Assembly: GCA_016183615.1 (NCBI GenBank) | Contig: JACPEG010000021.1 | Location: forward strand, 62,001-126,000 | DNA: 64,000 bases | DNA from: Betaproteobacteria bacterium | GTDB taxonomy: Bacteria > Pseudomonadota > Gammaproteobacteria > Burkholderiales > UBA6910 | Direction: 5' to 3' | Part shown: positions 7,322-16,508 of the stretch, in pieces | Layout: each line of letters opens with the position of its first letter | How positions within the stretch are numbered: the first letter of the stretch is position 1 | The notes under the pieces: model-generated | The model's input: only the letters and a program-made list of their open reading frames with translations | Told to the model about the DNA's origin: nothing | The model's database searches: none | Made by a program: the position numbers and the translations under genes

Positions 7322-8595
7322 TGTGCGCCCCCGAACGCATCGAATTCAGCCACGGCGAGCTGCTGCGCTTCATCACCGCCGGCAGCGTGGACGACGGCAA
7401 GAGCACTTTGATCGGGAGGCTGCTCCACGACTCCAAGTCCATATTCGAGGACCAGTTGACCGCCGTCGAGCGCTCGAGCCGGCGCCGGGGGCTGCCGGCG
7501 CTGGACCTGTCGCTGCTCACCGATGGCCTGCAGGCGGAGCGCGAGCAGGGCATCACCATCGACGTCGCCTACCGCTATTTCGCCACCCCGCGGCGCAAGT
7601 TCATCATCGCCGACACCCCGGGGCACGAACAGTACACCCGCAACATGGTGACCGGGGCATCCACCGCAAACCTCGCCATCATCCTGGTCGACGCCCGCAG
7701 GGGCGTGCTCACCCAGTCGCGGCGCCACGCCTATCTGGCAAGCCTGGTGGGCATTCCGCACCTGGTGGTGGCGGTGAACAAGATGGACCTGGTGGGCTAC
7801 TCGCAGGAGGTATTCGACCGCATCCGTGCCGAGTTCGGGGCGTTCGCCCAGGGGCTCGATCTGCGCAACGTGATCTACGTTCCGATCTCCGCCCTGCACG
7901 GGGACATGGTGGTGGAGCGCGGCGACAATCTGCCCTGGTATCCCGGCAGCCCGCTGCTGGAAATCCTGGAGACCATCGAGATCGACCACGACATCAATCT
8001 CGATGACTTCCGCTTTCCGGTGCAATGGGTGTGCCGTCCCGGCACACCGGAGCACCACGACTTCCGCGGATACATGGGGCGAATCGAGTCGGGCAGCATC
8101 CGTGCCGGCGACCAGGTGACGGTGCTGCCCTCCGGCCGGTCCACCCGCGTCGCTGAAATCGCCACCCATGACGGACCGCTCGGCGAAGCCTTTGCCCCCC
8201 AGTCGGTGACGCTGCTGCTGCAGGACCACATCGACATCTCCCGCGGCGACATGATCGTGAAAGGCGGCGACTCGCCCCGCTTCGCCAGGGAATTCGCGGC
8301 CATGGTGTGCTGGCTCTCGGAGCAGCCCCTGGATCCGCGCCGCAAATACCTGGTGAAGCACACCACGCGCACCGTGAAGGCCATCCTGTCGCAGCCGGGA
8401 TTCCGGGTGGACATCAATACCCTGGCGCGGGACACCGGGGCGCAGACCCTGGGCATGAACGATATCGGCGAGCTGCGGGTCCGGGTGCCTCAACCCCTGG
8501 TGGTGGACCGCTACGCGGACAACCGCGCCACCGGCAGCTTCATCGTCATCGACGAAACCAGCAATAACACCGTGGCGGCGGGAATGATTCTGTAG
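7321..8595 (+). CDS. cysN: Sulfate adenylyltransferase subunit 1 (GTPase)
   Basis: A 424-residue translation-factor-like GTPase that drives APS synthesis by CysD through GTP hydrolysis. G motifs are visible: G1 GSVDDGKST near residues 20-29, G3 DTPGH and G4 NKMD. Domain 2/3 beta barrels follow (for example RAGDQVTVLPSGRSTRV). The protein stops after the barrels, so there is no fused APS kinase (CysC) domain as in some CysNC proteins, which fits the APS-type CysH upstream. E. coli CysN is about 475 residues. It is the last gene of the tauE-cysI-cysH-cysD-cysN unit; a strong terminator follows 46 bp after the stop. Confidence 0.95.
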   Translation: MCAPERIEFSHGELLRFITAGSVDDGKSTLIGRLLHDSKSIFEDQLTAVERSSRRRGLPALDLSLLTDGLQAEREQGITIDVAYRYFATPRRKFIIADTPGHEQYTRNMVTGASTANLAIILVDARRGVLTQSRRHAYLASLVGIPHLVVAVNKMDLVGYSQEVFDRIRAEFGAFAQGLDLRNVIYVPISALHGDMVVERGDNLPWYPGSPLLEILETIEIDHDINLDDFRFPVQWVCRPGTPEHHDFRGYMGRIESGSIRAGDQVTVLPSGRSTRVAEIATHDGPLGEAFAPQSVTLLLQDHIDISRGDMIVKGGDSPRFAREFAAMVCWLSEQPLDPRRKYLVKHTTRTVKAILSQPGFRVDINTLARDTGAQTLGMNDIGELRVRVPQPLVVDRYADNRATGSFIVIDETSNNTVAAGMIL

Positions 8596-8641
8596 GGCTG
8601 TCCCGGCCCCGACGGATTGCGTTGCTTCATTGGTGGGGTTT

Positions 8642-8677
8642 GCGGCGGCACCGCTTCGGCGGCCCGCCGCTTTTTTT
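8642..8677 (+). terminator. Rho-independent terminator after cysN
   Basis: A GCGGCG/CGCCGC stem (8642-8647 with 8665-8670) is followed by seven T residues (8671-8677). It closes the sulfur assimilation operon and separates it from the independently promoted cobA. Confidence 0.8.
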
Positions 8678-8716
8678 GCGCGGCTTGTTCCGCGCCCCTT
8701 GTGGCATATAGCCCAC

Positions 8717-8745
8717 GGTTATAACCACATAATTCAATATTCTTT
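8717..8745 (+). promoter_or_regulatory. Candidate CysB operator upstream of cobA
   Basis: The box starts GGTTATAAC and ends CAATATTCTTT, with 24 of 29 bases identical to 2568-2596 and the same orientation. It lies 63 bp before the cobA ATG, beyond the cysN terminator. Its recurrence in front of the two sulfur-assimilation units points to shared control, most simply by the CysB encoded at 1596-2537 (inference). Confidence 0.6.
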
Positions 8746-8808
8746 CCCACGCTAAACGCTCGTTGCTACGATGGCCTCCATGCATCTCATCGGCAAGGAA
8801 CGTCCCCT

Positions 8809-9579
8809 ATGGGCAAGGTCTATCTGATCGGCGCGGGGCCCGGAGCACCCGATCTCATCACCCTGCGCGGCGCGGAAATATTGAGGCGCGCCGACGTCGT
8901 GTTTTACGACGCGCTGGTGCATCCCGAAACCGTGGCGCTGGCGCCAGATGCGAAAACCGTCGCCGTCGGCAAGCGTTGCAGCCAGGTTTCCACCGAGCAG
9001 CGCTTCATCAACAGGAGCCTGGTGGAAGCCGCGCGCAAGCACGAAATCGTGGTGCGCCTCAAGGGCGGCGACCCGATGCTGTTCGGGCGCGCCCAGGAGG
9101 AGATCGATGCGCTGGAAGCGGCCGGAATCGAATTCGAGGTAGTCCCCGGCGTGACCGCGGCGCTGGCTGCGGCCGCCGACCTGGGCGTCTCTCTCACGCG
9201 CCGCGGACTCTCCCGCAGCGTGACCTTGGCCACGCCCCGGGTCGGAGCCGGCGAGGAAGCCACCGACTGGGCGGCCGGGGTAACCCATGGCGGTACTGCG
9301 GTGCTGTATATGGGCGTAGGCCAGGCACCGGAAATCGCAGCTGCGCTGCTGTCCCGGGGTCTATCGCCCCATACCCCGGTCAGCGTCGTCGAGTCGGCGT
9401 CGCTTCCGGATTCGCGCAGTTTCCAATTCCCTCTCTCGGAGTTGCGTCGCGCCGCCGAAAATGGCATCGAGGGTCCGGCGGTGATCCTACTGGGCGAAGT
9501 GTTCCGGCAGGCGCCCGCGGTTCAGGACGACGAGTTCGAGGACGATTTCCTCGCCTACGGCAACTCCTGGTTTCGTTAG
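8809..9579 (+). CDS. cobA: Uroporphyrinogen-III C-methyltransferase (SUMT)
   Basis: A 256-residue tetrapyrrole methylase that uses two SAM to make precorrin-2, the precursor of siroheme and of cobalamin. Family motifs are visible from the start: VYLIGAGPGAPDLITLRG, DALVHPE, VRLKGGDPMLFGR and the GVTAALAAAADLGVSLTRRG region. There is no CysG-like dehydrogenase/ferrochelatase domain. Next to sulfite reductase its likely job is siroheme supply. It has its own promoter region behind the cysN terminator and shares the 29-bp box with tauE, so co-regulation with sulfite reductase is likely. It stands alone as a transcription unit before ribF. Confidence 0.93.
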   Translation: MGKVYLIGAGPGAPDLITLRGAEILRRADVVFYDALVHPETVALAPDAKTVAVGKRCSQVSTEQRFINRSLVEAARKHEIVVRLKGGDPMLFGRAQEEIDALEAAGIEFEVVPGVTAALAAAADLGVSLTRRGLSRSVTLATPRVGAGEEATDWAAGVTHGGTAVLYMGVGQAPEIAAALLSRGLSPHTPVSVVESASLPDSRSFQFPLSELRRAAENGIEGPAVILLGEVFRQAPAVQDDEFEDDFLAYGNSWFR

Positions 9580-9691
9580 ACGCGCGGTTTCCGTCTCCGC
9601 GGACGGCTGGACCGCGCCCGCACACGTCCCTCTCGCCATCACCTAGACCCCGCGGCCTAAAACGCGCTACAATTCAGCGCTTTAGGCCATC

Positions 9692-10621
9692 ATGCGGATT
9701 TTTCGCTGCATCCCCGAAAAGGCGCACACCCCGGTAGCGCTCACAATCGGCAACTTCGACGGTGTGCACCTGGGGCATCAGGCCATGGTGCGGCGTCTCG
9801 AGGATGCGGCACATGCGCGGGGCGTTCCCTCCTGCGTCCTGACCTTCGAGCCGCATCCGCGGGAGTTCTTCGCTCCGGACCAGGCGCCGACCCGGCTCAC
9901 CAACCTGAGGGAAAAGCTGGAGCTCCTGGCCGAACTGGGCGTGGACCGGGTGCACGTGTGCCGGTTCAACTTCGAGTTCGCGAAGATACCCGCCGAGGAT
10001 TTCGTCGGGCGAATCCTGGCGCAGGGCCTCGGCGCGCGCTGGGTCCTGGTGGGGGATGATTTCCGCTTCGGCGCCCGGCGCGCGGGGGATTTCGACCTGC
10101 TCAAGGATTCGGCGCCCCGGTTCGGCTTCGAAGTTGCGGCGATGGAGAGTGTCGGGCTGGAAGGCATCCGGGTCTCCAGCACCGCGATCCGCAACGCGCT
10201 CGCGGCGGGCAACGTAGCACTGGCGCGCAAACTCCTCGGCCGTCCCTACTCGATCAGCGGGCGGGTAGTGGACGGGGACAAGCTGGGAAAGAAAATCGGC
10301 TTCCCCACCGCCAACATCCAGCTCAAGCACAACCGGCCGCCGGTGTCGGGAATCTTCGTGGTGCAGGTGGAAGGCCTCGCCGCCAAGGCGCTCCCGGGCG
10401 TGGCAAGCCTCGGCGTGCGGCCAACGGTCCGGCAGGGGGGCCGGCCGACGCTGGAGGTGCATATATTCGATTTCAACCGGGAAATCTACCGGCAGCACCT
10501 GCGGGTGGATTTTCTGCACAAGCTGCGGGACGAGGAACGCTACCCGGATCTGGACACGCTGGTGCGCCAGATCGGCCGGGACGTGGAAAACGCCAGGGCT
10601 TTTTTTGAAAACAGAAGGTGA
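9692..10621 (+). CDS. ribF: Bifunctional riboflavin kinase / FAD synthetase
   Basis: A 309-residue RibF that phosphorylates riboflavin to FMN and adenylylates FMN to FAD. The N-terminal nucleotidyltransferase domain (about 1-180) shows LTIGNFDGVHLGHQ, and a later SSTAIRNAL segment. The C-terminal riboflavin kinase domain (about 185-305) shows GDKLGKKIGFPTANIQL. A TACAAT -10-like box at 9668-9673 predicts a leader of only about 12 nt. ribF directly precedes ileS and lspA, the common proteobacterial order. The TGA stop touches a 17-bp palindrome (10622-10638). Confidence 0.95.
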   Translation: MRIFRCIPEKAHTPVALTIGNFDGVHLGHQAMVRRLEDAAHARGVPSCVLTFEPHPREFFAPDQAPTRLTNLREKLELLAELGVDRVHVCRFNFEFAKIPAEDFVGRILAQGLGARWVLVGDDFRFGARRAGDFDLLKDSAPRFGFEVAAMESVGLEGIRVSSTAIRNALAAGNVALARKLLGRPYSISGRVVDGDKLGKKIGFPTANIQLKHNRPPVSGIFVVQVEGLAAKALPGVASLGVRPTVRQGGRPTLEVHIFDFNREIYRQHLRVDFLHKLRDEERYPDLDTLVRQIGRDVENARAFFENRR

Positions 10622-10638
10622 GGTGCGCTGCGCGCACC
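10622..10638 (+). repeat. Palindrome abutting the ribF stop codon
   Basis: GGTGCGC-TGC-GCGCACC is a perfect 7-bp inverted repeat starting the base after the ribF TGA. A further related GC-rich stretch (CTGCGTGCGCTGCGG) runs to about 10681, just before the ileS start at 10701. The whole 79-bp ribF-ileS spacer looks repeat-derived. There is no T-run, so it is not a classical terminator. Confidence 0.55.
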
Positions 10639-10700
10639 ATGAAAACGACCCGGGCGCATGGCACACCCTGCGTGCGCTGCGGTAAATCCAGGGAATCAAC

Positions 10701-13505
10701 ATGACCGATTACAAGAAGACGCTCAATCTTCCCGACACGCCATTTCCCATGCGCGGCGACCTTGCAAAGCGGGAGCCGGGGATGGTGAAGGCCTGGCAGG
10801 AAGGCAAGCTCTACCAGCGCATTCGCGAGGTCTCCAAGGGACGCCCCAAGTTCATCCTGCACGACGGCCCGCCCTACGCCAACGGCGACATCCACATCGG
10901 TCATGCCGTCAACAAGGTGCTCAAGGACATCATCGTCAAGAGCAAGACGCTGGCGGGTTTCGATGCGCCCTACCTGCCCGGGTGGGACTGCCACGGGCTG
11001 CCCATCGAGCATCAGGTGGAGAAGCAGCATGGCAAGGACATTCCGCCGGCCCGGTTCCGGGAGCTGTGCCGCGCCTACGCCGCGTCCCAGGTCGAGCGCC
11101 AGCGCACCGACTTCATCCGGCTCGGCGTCCTGGGCGAATGGGAGAATCCGTACCTCACGATGAACTTCAGGACCGAGGCCGACATCATCCGCGCCCTGGG
11201 ACGGATCCTCGACCGCGGATACCTGTACCAGGGCAGCCATCCCGTCAACTGGTGCCTGGATTGCGGCTCGGCGCTGGCCGAGGCGGAGGTGGAATACGAA
11301 GACCGCGTCTCCCCGGGCATCGACGTCGCGTTTGCGGTTAAGGACCTGGGCGCCCTGGCCAAGGCCCTGGGGACGCCCGCCATTTCCGAGCCGGTGTATG
11401 CGGTGATCTGGACCACCACGCCCTGGACGCTCCCCGCCAACCAGGCGGTGGCGGTGCACCCAGACCACCAATACGTCCTGGTGCAGACCCCGAAGGGACT
11501 GCTGATCCTGGCCCAGCAGCTGGCGGAAGCCTGCATCAGACGCTATGGATTCGAGGCGGTCGAAGTCTTCGCCCACTTCAAGGGCACGGTACTCGAGCAC
11601 CTGCCCCTCAAGCATCCGTTCTACGAGCGCACGGTCCCGGTGATCCTGGGCGAGCACGTGACGCTGGAGGCGGGAACGGGGCTGGTGCACACGGCGCCGG
11701 CCCACGGTCTGGAGGACTTCGTGATCGGCAGGAAGTACGGACTGCCGGTGGATAATCCCGTGGGCGACGATGGCAAGTTCCTGGCGAACACCCCGCTGGT
11801 GGGCGGCCAGCTGGTGTGGCAGGCCAACCAGACCGTGATCGACAAGCTCGCGCAGAACGGGCTGCTGCTCAAGAACGAGAAGGTCACTCACAGCTATCCC
11901 CACTGCTGGCGCCACAAGACCCCGATCATCTTCCGTGCCACCCGGCAATGGTTCATCGCCATGGACAGCGACTTCTACGTGGGCATGGACGGCGGGCACC
12001 ACGCCCACCGCAAGCTGCGGGAGGTGGCGCTGGACGCCATCGCCGCCACCCGCTTTTTCCCGTCCTGGGGCCGTGCCCGCATTGACGCCATGGTGAAGAA
12101 CCGCCCCGACTGGTGCGTATCGCGCCAGCGCAACTGGGGCGTGCCCATGCCGTTCTTCGTCCACAAGGAGACGGGCGCGCTGCACCCGCGCAGCCTCGAC
12201 CTGCTCGAACAGGTGGCGAAGCGCGTGGAGAAGGAAGGCATCGAGGCCTGGTTCCGGCTGGAAGCGGCCGAGCTTCTGGGGGCGGAAGCGAACACCTACC
12301 GCAAGATGCCCGACACGCTCGATGTCTGGTTCGACTCCGGCACCACCCACGCCACGGTACTGAAGCACCGCGACGGCCAGCGCTGGCCCGCCGACCTCTA
12401 TCTCGAGGGCTCCGATCAGCACCGGGGCTGGTTCCAGTCTTCGCTGCTCACCAGCTGCGCGCTGGAGGGCCGGGCGCCCTACGACGGGCTGCTCACCCAC
12501 GGCTTCGTGGTGGACGGCCAGGGCCACAAGATGAGCAAGTCGAAAGGCAACGTGATCGCACCCCAGAAAGTGGCCGACACCCTGGGCGCGGACGTGCTCA
12601 GGCTGTGGGTCGCCTCCACCGACTACTCCGGGGAGCTCTCCATTTCGGATGAGATTCTGAAGCGGGTGGTGGAGACCTATCGCCGCATCCGCAACACGCT
12701 CAGATTCCTGCTCGCCAATCTCACCGACTACGATCACGCGAAACACCGCCTTCCGGTAAAGGAGTGGCTGGAGATCGACCGCTATGCGCTGGCCCTCGCC
12801 GACCGGCTGCAGCGGGAAGTCGTGGACGACTACGCCGGATACGAGTTCCATTTCGTGGCCCAGAAGCTGCACAACTTCTGCTCCGAGGACCTGGGGGCGT
12901 TCTACCTCGATGTGCTCAAGGACCGGCTCTACACCGGCGCGGCGGACGGGCGGCCGCGACGCTCGGCCCAGAACGCCCTCTACCACATCACCCACAGCCT
13001 GCTGCGGATGTTCGGTCCGATTCTTTCCTTCACCGCGGACGAGGCCTGGGGGCATTTCACGGGCAATCCCGAGGACAGCGTGCTGCTTCACACCTGGCAC
13101 GAGCTGCCGCAGCAGGACGGCGCCGAAAGTCTGCTCAAGCGCTGGGAGACGCTGAGGGCGATCCGCTCCGAGGTGCAGAAGCGGCTGGAAGCCCTGCGGG
13201 TGGAAGGCAAGATCGGATCATCGCTGGCAGGCCAAGTGGAGATCCGGGCCAGCGGCGAAAACCATGCGCTGCTCTCGTCGCTCGGCGAAGATCTGAAAGT
13301 GGTCTTCATCACCTCGGCGGCAGTGGTGACCAAAGTTGAAAAAGCCGCCGATGAAGCGGTGGTTGCAACCCCCAGCCCCCATCAGAAATGCGAGCGCTGC
13401 TGGCATTACCGCACCGACGTGGGGGCGAGTCCGGAACACCCGACCTTGTGCGGCCGTTGTGTCTCCAACCTGTTCGGGGCCGGCGAGTCCCGGCGCTATG
13501 CCTGA
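10701..13505 (+). CDS. ileS: Isoleucyl-tRNA synthetase
   Basis: A 934-residue class I aminoacyl-tRNA synthetase. The HIGH signature is in [11 protein letters not shown]-like sequence near residue 65 ([11 protein letters not shown]), preceded by HDGPPYANG; the second ATP signature KMSKSKGN lies near residue 610. The CP1 editing domain contains [15 protein letters not shown]. The C-terminus carries a zinc-binding cluster (CERCWHYR ... CGRCV), as in E. coli IleRS (938 residues). Length and motif order indicate an intact gene. The last codons overlap the lspA start by eight bases, so ileS and lspA are translationally coupled. Confidence 0.98.
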   Translation: MTDYKKTLNLPDTPFPMRGDLAKREPGMVKAWQEGKLYQRIREVSKGRPKFILHDGPPYANGDIHIGHAVNKVLKDIIVKSKTLAGFDAPYLPGWDCHGLPIEHQVEKQHGKDIPPARFRELCRAYAASQVERQRTDFIRLGVLGEWENPYLTMNFRTEADIIRALGRILDRGYLYQGSHPVNWCLDCGSALAEAEVEYEDRVSPGIDVAFAVKDLGALAKALGTPAISEPVYAVIWTTTPWTLPANQAVAVHPDHQYVLVQTPKGLLILAQQLAEACIRRYGFEAVEVFAHFKGTVLEHLPLKHPFYERTVPVILGEHVTLEAGTGLVHTAPAHGLEDFVIGRKYGLPVDNPVGDDGKFLANTPLVGGQLVWQANQTVIDKLAQNGLLLKNEKVTHSYPHCWRHKTPIIFRATRQWFIAMDSDFYVGMDGGHHAHRKLREVALDAIAATRFFPSWGRARIDAMVKNRPDWCVSRQRNWGVPMPFFVHKETGALHPRSLDLLEQVAKRVEKEGIEAWFRLEAAELLGAEANTYRKMPDTLDVWFDSGTTHATVLKHRDGQRWPADLYLEGSDQHRGWFQSSLLTSCALEGRAPYDGLLTHGFVVDGQGHKMSKSKGNVIAPQKVADTLGADVLRLWVASTDYSGELSISDEILKRVVETYRRIRNTLRFLLANLTDYDHAKHRLPVKEWLEIDRYALALADRLQREVVDDYAGYEFHFVAQKLHNFCSEDLGAFYLDVLKDRLYTGAADGRPRRSAQNALYHITHSLLRMFGPILSFTADEAWGHFTGNPEDSVLLHTWHELPQQDGAESLLKRWETLRAIRSEVQKRLEALRVEGKIGSSLAGQVEIRASGENHALLSSLGEDLKVVFITSAAVVTKVEKAADEAVVATPSPHQKCERCWHYRTDVGASPEHPTLCGRCVSNLFGAGESRRYA

Positions 13506-13998
13506 GCGGGAGCCGTCAAGCACGGCCGCGGGCAAGCTTGTCCCCTACCTGCTCCTCGCCTTCCTGGTGCTCATCCTGGACTTGGGCACCAAGGCGCTGG
13601 TGGAGGCCTATCTGCGTCCCGGGCAGGTGATCTACGTGGCGCCCTTCTTCAACCTGGTGCTTACCTACAACCCCGGCGCGGCGTTCAGCTTGCTCTCCGA
13701 CGCGGCGGGATGGCAGCGCTGGCTGTTCTCCGGAATCGCGGTGGCCGCTTCCGTGCTCATCGTGCATCTCCTGCGCAGGCACTCCGCGGAGACCCTGTTT
13801 TGCGTGGCGCTCGCGCTGATCCTGGGCGGCGCGCTCGGAAACCTCCGGGACCGCATCGCCATCGGCGAAGTGGTGGATTTCATCCAGCTTCACTACGCCG
13901 GCTATTACTGGCCGGCGTTCAACCTGGCCGACTCGGCCATCACCGTGGGGGCGGTGCTCATTGTCTGGGACGGCCTGCGCGGAAAGACGAAGACATGA
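13498..13998 (+). CDS. lspA: Lipoprotein signal peptidase (prolipoprotein signal peptidase II)
   Basis: A 166-residue inner-membrane aspartyl protease that cleaves the signal peptide from diacylglyceryl-prolipoproteins. Four hydrophobic segments are visible. The two catalytic aspartates fall in the conserved motifs [10 protein letters not shown] and [11 protein letters not shown]. The start is the ATG at 13498 inside the end of ileS, giving [14 protein letters not shown], which matches the usual LspA length; the open frame extends further upstream only as ileS overlap. The TGA overlaps the fkpB ATG (ATGA). Confidence 0.95.
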   Translation: MPEREPSSTAAGKLVPYLLLAFLVLILDLGTKALVEAYLRPGQVIYVAPFFNLVLTYNPGAAFSLLSDAAGWQRWLFSGIAVAASVLIVHLLRRHSAETLFCVALALILGGALGNLRDRIAIGEVVDFIQLHYAGYYWPAFNLADSAITVGAVLIVWDGLRGKTKT

Positions 13999-14435
13999 GC
14001 GCAGTGCGCACCGCCGGGCCCGGCGACACCCTGACCCTGCATTACCGCCTGCGCACAGCAGCCGGGGTCGAGATTTCCAGCACCTTCGGGGATGCTCCCG
14101 TGACGGTGACCCTGGGGGCTCATGACATGGCGCCTCCGCTGGAAACGCGGCTCGCGGGCCTTGTGGCGGGAGACCATCGGATATTTGAACTCCCTGCCGT
14201 CGAGGGCTTCGGCCTCTACAACCCGGACCTGGTCAAGGAGATGGCGCTTGCCGATTTTCCTCCCGGAATGACCGTGGCCCGGGGCCAGTTGCTGGAATTC
14301 ACGCTGCCCAACGAGGTCACCCTGTCGGGCACCGTGGAGAACGTCACCTGGAATTCCGCGGTCGTGGATTTCAATCACCCGCTCGCGGGCTGCGACGTGG
14401 TGCTGGAAGTCGCGATCGTGGCGATCGGGGAATAA
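13995..14435 (+). CDS. fkpB: FKBP-type peptidyl-prolyl cis-trans isomerase (SlpA/FkpB type)
   Basis: A 146-residue FKBP-fold prolyl isomerase with the inserted-flap architecture of SlpA: an N-terminal FKBP strand (GDTLTLHYRLRTAAGVEI), a flap insertion (about residues 70-125) and the closing FNHPLAGCDVVLEVAI. The lspA-fkpB-ispH order is conserved in many proteobacteria. The ATG overlaps the lspA stop by four bases. The catalytic pocket is weakly conserved, as usual in this subfamily, so a chaperone role is as likely as isomerase activity. Confidence 0.88.
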   Translation: MSAVRTAGPGDTLTLHYRLRTAAGVEISSTFGDAPVTVTLGAHDMAPPLETRLAGLVAGDHRIFELPAVEGFGLYNPDLVKEMALADFPPGMTVARGQLLEFTLPNEVTLSGTVENVTWNSAVVDFNHPLAGCDVVLEVAIVAIGE

Positions 14436-14504
14436 CACCGAAGCCGGCGGGGTGTTCATGTCCTTCGATTTGAACTATCATTTCCGACCCTGATCGAACC
14501 TGCC

Positions 14505-15434
14505 ATGGAAGTCATTCTCGCCAATCCCCGGGGCTTCTGCGCCGGAGTGGACCGCGCCATCGAAATCGTGGAGCGCGCGCTGGCCCTCTACGGCCGGCCC
14601 ATTTACGTCCGCCACGAGGTCGTGCACAACCGGTTCGTGGTGCAGGACCTGGAGGACAAGGGAGCCATTTTCGTTGAAGAACTCGCCGAGGTCCCCGACG
14701 GAGCGACGGTGATCTTCAGCGCCCACGGCGTGTCCCAGGCAGTGCGTCACGAAGCGCAGGCCCGGGGCCTCAAGGTATTTGACGCCACCTGCCCGCTGGT
14801 GACCAAGGTCCACGTTGAAGTATCCAAGATGCACGACCACGGCAGGGAGATCGTCATGATCGGCCACCATGGCCATCCCGAGGTGGAAGGCACCATGGGC
14901 CAGGTCGATGGCGGAATGTACCTGGTGGAAACGGTGGAGGATGTGGCGAAGCTTTCGGTGAAGGACGAGGCCAATCTCGCCTTTGTGACCCAGACCACGC
15001 TCTCGATGGATGATGCCGCAAGGATCATCGAGGCCCTGAAGGCCCGTTTTCCCGGCATCGTGGGCCCCAAGAAGGATGACATCTGCTACGCGACGCAAAA
15101 CCGCCAGGATGCGGTGAAGGCCATGGCGAAACAATGCGACCTGGTGATCGTGGTGGGCTCCCCCAACAGCTCCAACTCCAATCGCCTGCGGGAAGTGGCG
15201 GGCAACCTGGGCGTGGAAGCCTACATGGTGGACCGGGCGGAACAGGTCCGGGAACAGTGGGTGCGGGGAAAGGCTCGCGTCGGCGTCACCGCGGGCGCCT
15301 CCGCTCCCGAGGTGCTGGTGCAGGAAGTCATCGCCCGCCTCAGGGAACTGGGCGCCGGCCGCATCACCCCCCTTACGGGAATCGAGGAGAAAGTGACGTT
15401 TCCGCTGCCCAGGAAGTTGGCCGGGACCGCGTGA
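14505..15434 (+). CDS. ispH: 4-hydroxy-3-methylbut-2-enyl diphosphate reductase
   Basis: A 309-residue [4Fe-4S] enzyme that performs the last step of the non-mevalonate isoprenoid pathway, giving IPP and DMAPP. Cluster cysteines are visible: Cys12 in [12 protein letters not shown], one in [11 protein letters not shown] and one in the [18 protein letters not shown] region. The conserved active-site segment with the catalytic glutamate lies near [14 protein letters not shown]. It is the last gene of the ribF-ileS-lspA-fkpB-ispH block and is followed by a strong terminator. Confidence 0.97.
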   Translation: MEVILANPRGFCAGVDRAIEIVERALALYGRPIYVRHEVVHNRFVVQDLEDKGAIFVEELAEVPDGATVIFSAHGVSQAVRHEAQARGLKVFDATCPLVTKVHVEVSKMHDHGREIVMIGHHGHPEVEGTMGQVDGGMYLVETVEDVAKLSVKDEANLAFVTQTTLSMDDAARIIEALKARFPGIVGPKKDDICYATQNRQDAVKAMAKQCDLVIVVGSPNSSNSNRLREVAGNLGVEAYMVDRAEQVREQWVRGKARVGVTAGASAPEVLVQEVIARLRELGAGRITPLTGIEEKVTFPLPRKLAGTA

Positions 15435-15471
15435 ACGCCGCCCGCGGGCGATCTCGTCGGATCAGCACTGC

Positions 15472-15500
15472 GGGGCGGCAACTGCCGCCCCTGGTTTTTT
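15472..15500 (+). terminator. Rho-independent terminator after ispH
   Basis: A perfect GGGGCGGCA/TGCCGCCCC stem (15472-15480 with 15483-15491) with a two-base loop is followed by TGG and six T residues (15495-15500). It ends the ribF-ispH block. Confidence 0.8.
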
Positions 15501-15605
15501 CCGGGGGACCCGCTTCGCGCGCCGGCCCTTCCCGTCCCCCGTCTATTTACCGTCCCCGGAATCCTGTTATGCTATCGTGACCCAAACGTCCATGACGCGA
15601 TCCCC

Positions 15606-16430
15606 ATGAAGATTTGGCCGATTCTGATCACGCTCCCGCTCGCAATCGCCAGTACCATGGCCGCGGCGCAGCTCTATCGCTGGATTGATGCAGACGGCAA
15701 GGTGAACTTCAGCGACACGCCGCCGCCTCCGGGCGCCAGGGACATCCAGCAGAAGAAAGTCCCGGCCGGCGGACCCGGGGACGAAGCATTGCCCTATGCG
15801 GTTCGCGAGGCGGCGCGAAACTTTCCCGTCGTCCTGTTCAACGCCGATTGCGGAACGGCCTGCACCAAGGCCGCCCAGCTCCTGAACAGCCGCGGGGTTC
15901 CTTTCGCCGAAAAAAACCCCAGGCAGCCGGCGGATGCGGAAGCGCTCAAGAAACTGACCGGAGGCGACATCATGGTGCCGGTGGTTCAGATCGGACGCAC
16001 GGTCCTGCGGGGCTTCGATGAGGACGAGTGGAACCTGGAACTCGACACCGCCGGCTATCCCAGAACCGGGATTGCGCGGCCGAGGCCCGCCAGGGCAACC
16101 GCGCCGGTTCCGGTGCCGGCCGCCGGAACACCGCAAGCCGCCGTCCCCGAAGCGGCGCAGCCTGCCCCCCAACCGGAGGTGCAGGTGACCGTGTTCACCA
16201 CCGATTGCGGCGATCCCTGCGCCAATGCCAAGGATCTGCTCGGAAAGCGCGGCGTAAAGTACGCCGAGAGGGATGCCCGGGACCCTGAAAACCGGGAAGC
16301 CTTGCGGCTCATCATCGGCCCCAACCCGGTGCTGCCGGTGCTCATCGTCGGCACCACCACCGTGCGAAGCTTCGACGAGGGCGCCTGGAATGCGGCTCTC
16401 GACGCCGCGGGCTTTTCCAAGGCGCCATAG
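15606..16430 (+). CDS. Exported DUF4124 protein with two glutaredoxin-like domains
   Basis: A 274-residue protein with an N-terminal signal peptide (about residues 1-21, ending AAA). Residues about 22-60 are a DUF4124 module (YRWIDADGKVNFSDTPP). Two glutaredoxin-like repeats follow: about 72-150 with the C-x3-C site CGTAC, and about 193-270 with CGDPC. Each repeat has the same end pattern, a VP-V/L-x-I-G strand, a T-VR/LRGFDE-like segment and a final W-N helix. They are joined by a Pro/Ala-rich linker of about 40 residues. It is probably periplasmic and may be a thiol or disulfide carrier or metal-binding protein; the substrate is unknown. It is a lone gene converging on the pil operon. Confidence 0.75.
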   Translation: MKIWPILITLPLAIASTMAAAQLYRWIDADGKVNFSDTPPPPGARDIQQKKVPAGGPGDEALPYAVREAARNFPVVLFNADCGTACTKAAQLLNSRGVPFAEKNPRQPADAEALKKLTGGDIMVPVVQIGRTVLRGFDEDEWNLELDTAGYPRTGIARPRPARATAPVPVPAAGTPQAAVPEAAQPAPQPEVQVTVFTTDCGDPCANAKDLLGKRGVKYAERDARDPENREALRLIIGPNPVLPVLIVGTTTVRSFDEGAWNAALDAAGFSKAP

Positions 16431-16459
16431 GCGGGCAGGCGCAAATTCCCCGGCAGGTG

Positions 16460-16485
16460 AAAAAAGGGGCGGCCCATGCCGCCCC
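16460..16485 (-). terminator. Terminator of the pil operon (minus strand)
   Basis: A perfect GGGGCGGC/GCCGCCCC stem with loop CCAT (16466-16485) has six A residues at 16460-16465, read as a T-run on the minus strand. It ends pilY1 transcription and lies between convergent genes. Confidence 0.8.
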
Positions 16486-16508
16486 TTCCCGTTTCCGGCG
16501 AGCCCGGG

